From the NCBI GenBank assembly GCA_025355345.1, contig JANXZU010000077.1, positions 1-43,460 of the forward strand: a stretch of DNA of 43,460 nt. The letters run 5' to 3'. Source of the DNA: Syntrophaceae bacterium. Lineage in GTDB: Bacteria > Desulfobacterota > Syntrophia > Syntrophales > Smithellaceae. A model generated the notes under the pieces. That model searched no databases. It saw only the letters and a list, made by a program, of their open reading frames with translations, and was not told where the DNA came from. A program made the position numbers and the translations under genes. Below are positions 43,105 through 43,460 of the stretch, one piece after another; position 1 is the stretch's first letter, and each line of letters opens with the position of its first letter.

Positions 43105-43460
43105 GCTCTCCTTTCTAATCTTAATTCCTAACCTAACTAAACCTTTACCAAGCTTTCAAAAGCGAAGCGCCGAACGAAGTGAGGCGCAGACAAATCCCTA
43201 TTCGACTCTTCAAAGGCTACGCCAACTAATGCTATGCCAACAAATCTACGCTCTAAGCTATTCCCTAAAGCTATGCTCTAATGCCTATGTCCTGACTCAA
43301 AGGATCTGCCATAACAACATCTGATTAACGTCAATTACTTTTCCCTATCAGCGACAATTATTTTTCCCGTTTAATAATATTTGTTTCAGTACCAGCCATA
43401 TTAGTTTTTCTTGACTGCTCCAATCTATAGCTCAATAAATTCAATTCCAGTATAATACTA
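43105..43460. other. Noncoding end of the window with degenerate repeats
   Basis: No gene is seen. GCGCC-gaacgaagtga-GGCGC (about 43168-43188) can pair. From about 43215 to 43290 an 8-bp motif of the form (G/T)CTAYG(C/T)(C/T) recurs about five times at 13-24 bp spacing. No copy of the tRNA-Arg 3' end was found, so the element border is not in view. Confidence 0.5.

Noticed and set aside
36907..43460. Prophage
   Set aside because: Integrase and a lysozyme-like enzyme are present, but no capsid, terminase, portal or tail gene is recognisable, and the transglycosylase has a signal peptide.

Overview
The window reads as a chromosomal segment of a low-to-mid GC deltaproteobacterium (Desulfobacterota), most like the syntrophic Syntrophales/Smithella type. 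That placement is inferred from gene content and order (paired PilT-type ATPases, a HesB/IscA-like selenoprotein, a split F1 ATP synthase operon, the smc-ftsY pair, an AmrS-like radical SAM protein); no rRNA or other marker is present to prove it.

Layout. 1-730: the 3' end of a Mutator-type transposase and the tail of a membrane-protein gene it seems to have interrupted. 734-3888: tRNA-Ala(CGC) on the minus strand, then two PilT-family retraction ATPases and a receiver-like protein lacking the phosphoacceptor Asp. 3885-7086: a TPR protein, a 104-residue HesB/IscA-family selenoprotein with an in-frame UGA and a SECIS-like hairpin, and a secreted transglutaminase-like protein. 7286-10533: clpS-clpA-aat, adaptor, unfoldase and aminoacyl transferase of the bacterial N-degron pathway in one operon. 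10534-12720: an accessory patch with a truncated gene, an IS3-family OrfB and a higBA-type toxin-antitoxin pair with a clear operator. 12720-13057: tRNA-Leu(CAA) and tRNA-Ala(GGC).

13095-20761 is a cell-envelope and cell-shape block: a PpiD/SurA-like periplasmic chaperone, then mreB-mreC-mreD-mrdA-rodA and a bactofilin. 20815-26929 is the F1 part of ATP synthase with both b-type stator subunits (b', b, delta, alpha, gamma, beta, epsilon); the a and c subunits are not here. 26943-30516 holds greA, moaA, a SAM methyltransferase and an AmrS-like radical SAM protein. 30516-36846 holds smc, ftsY and a glutamate formimidoyltransferase, punctuated by palindromic repeats, including one family that brackets smc.

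From tRNA-Arg(CCT) at 36907-36983 to at least 43104 lies an integrated element. A tyrosine integrase sits 43 bp from the tRNA, followed by an excisionase-like gene and a compact, tightly overlapping minus-strand operon: a HerA/T4CP-like ATPase (ended by an in-frame amber with a plausible coding continuation), a coiled-coil protein, a one-pass membrane protein, a lytic transglycosylase, a lipoprotein, a possible replication-relaxation-like protein and unknown genes. A divergent gene at 42607 is apparently read from a leaderless promoter, beside a perfect 8-bp inverted repeat that could be the operator for both directions. No second attachment site is visible, so the far boundary is unknown. This small transfer-like element is the least familiar system in the window; the selenoprotein is the clearest case of a gene that ordinary gene calling would get wrong.
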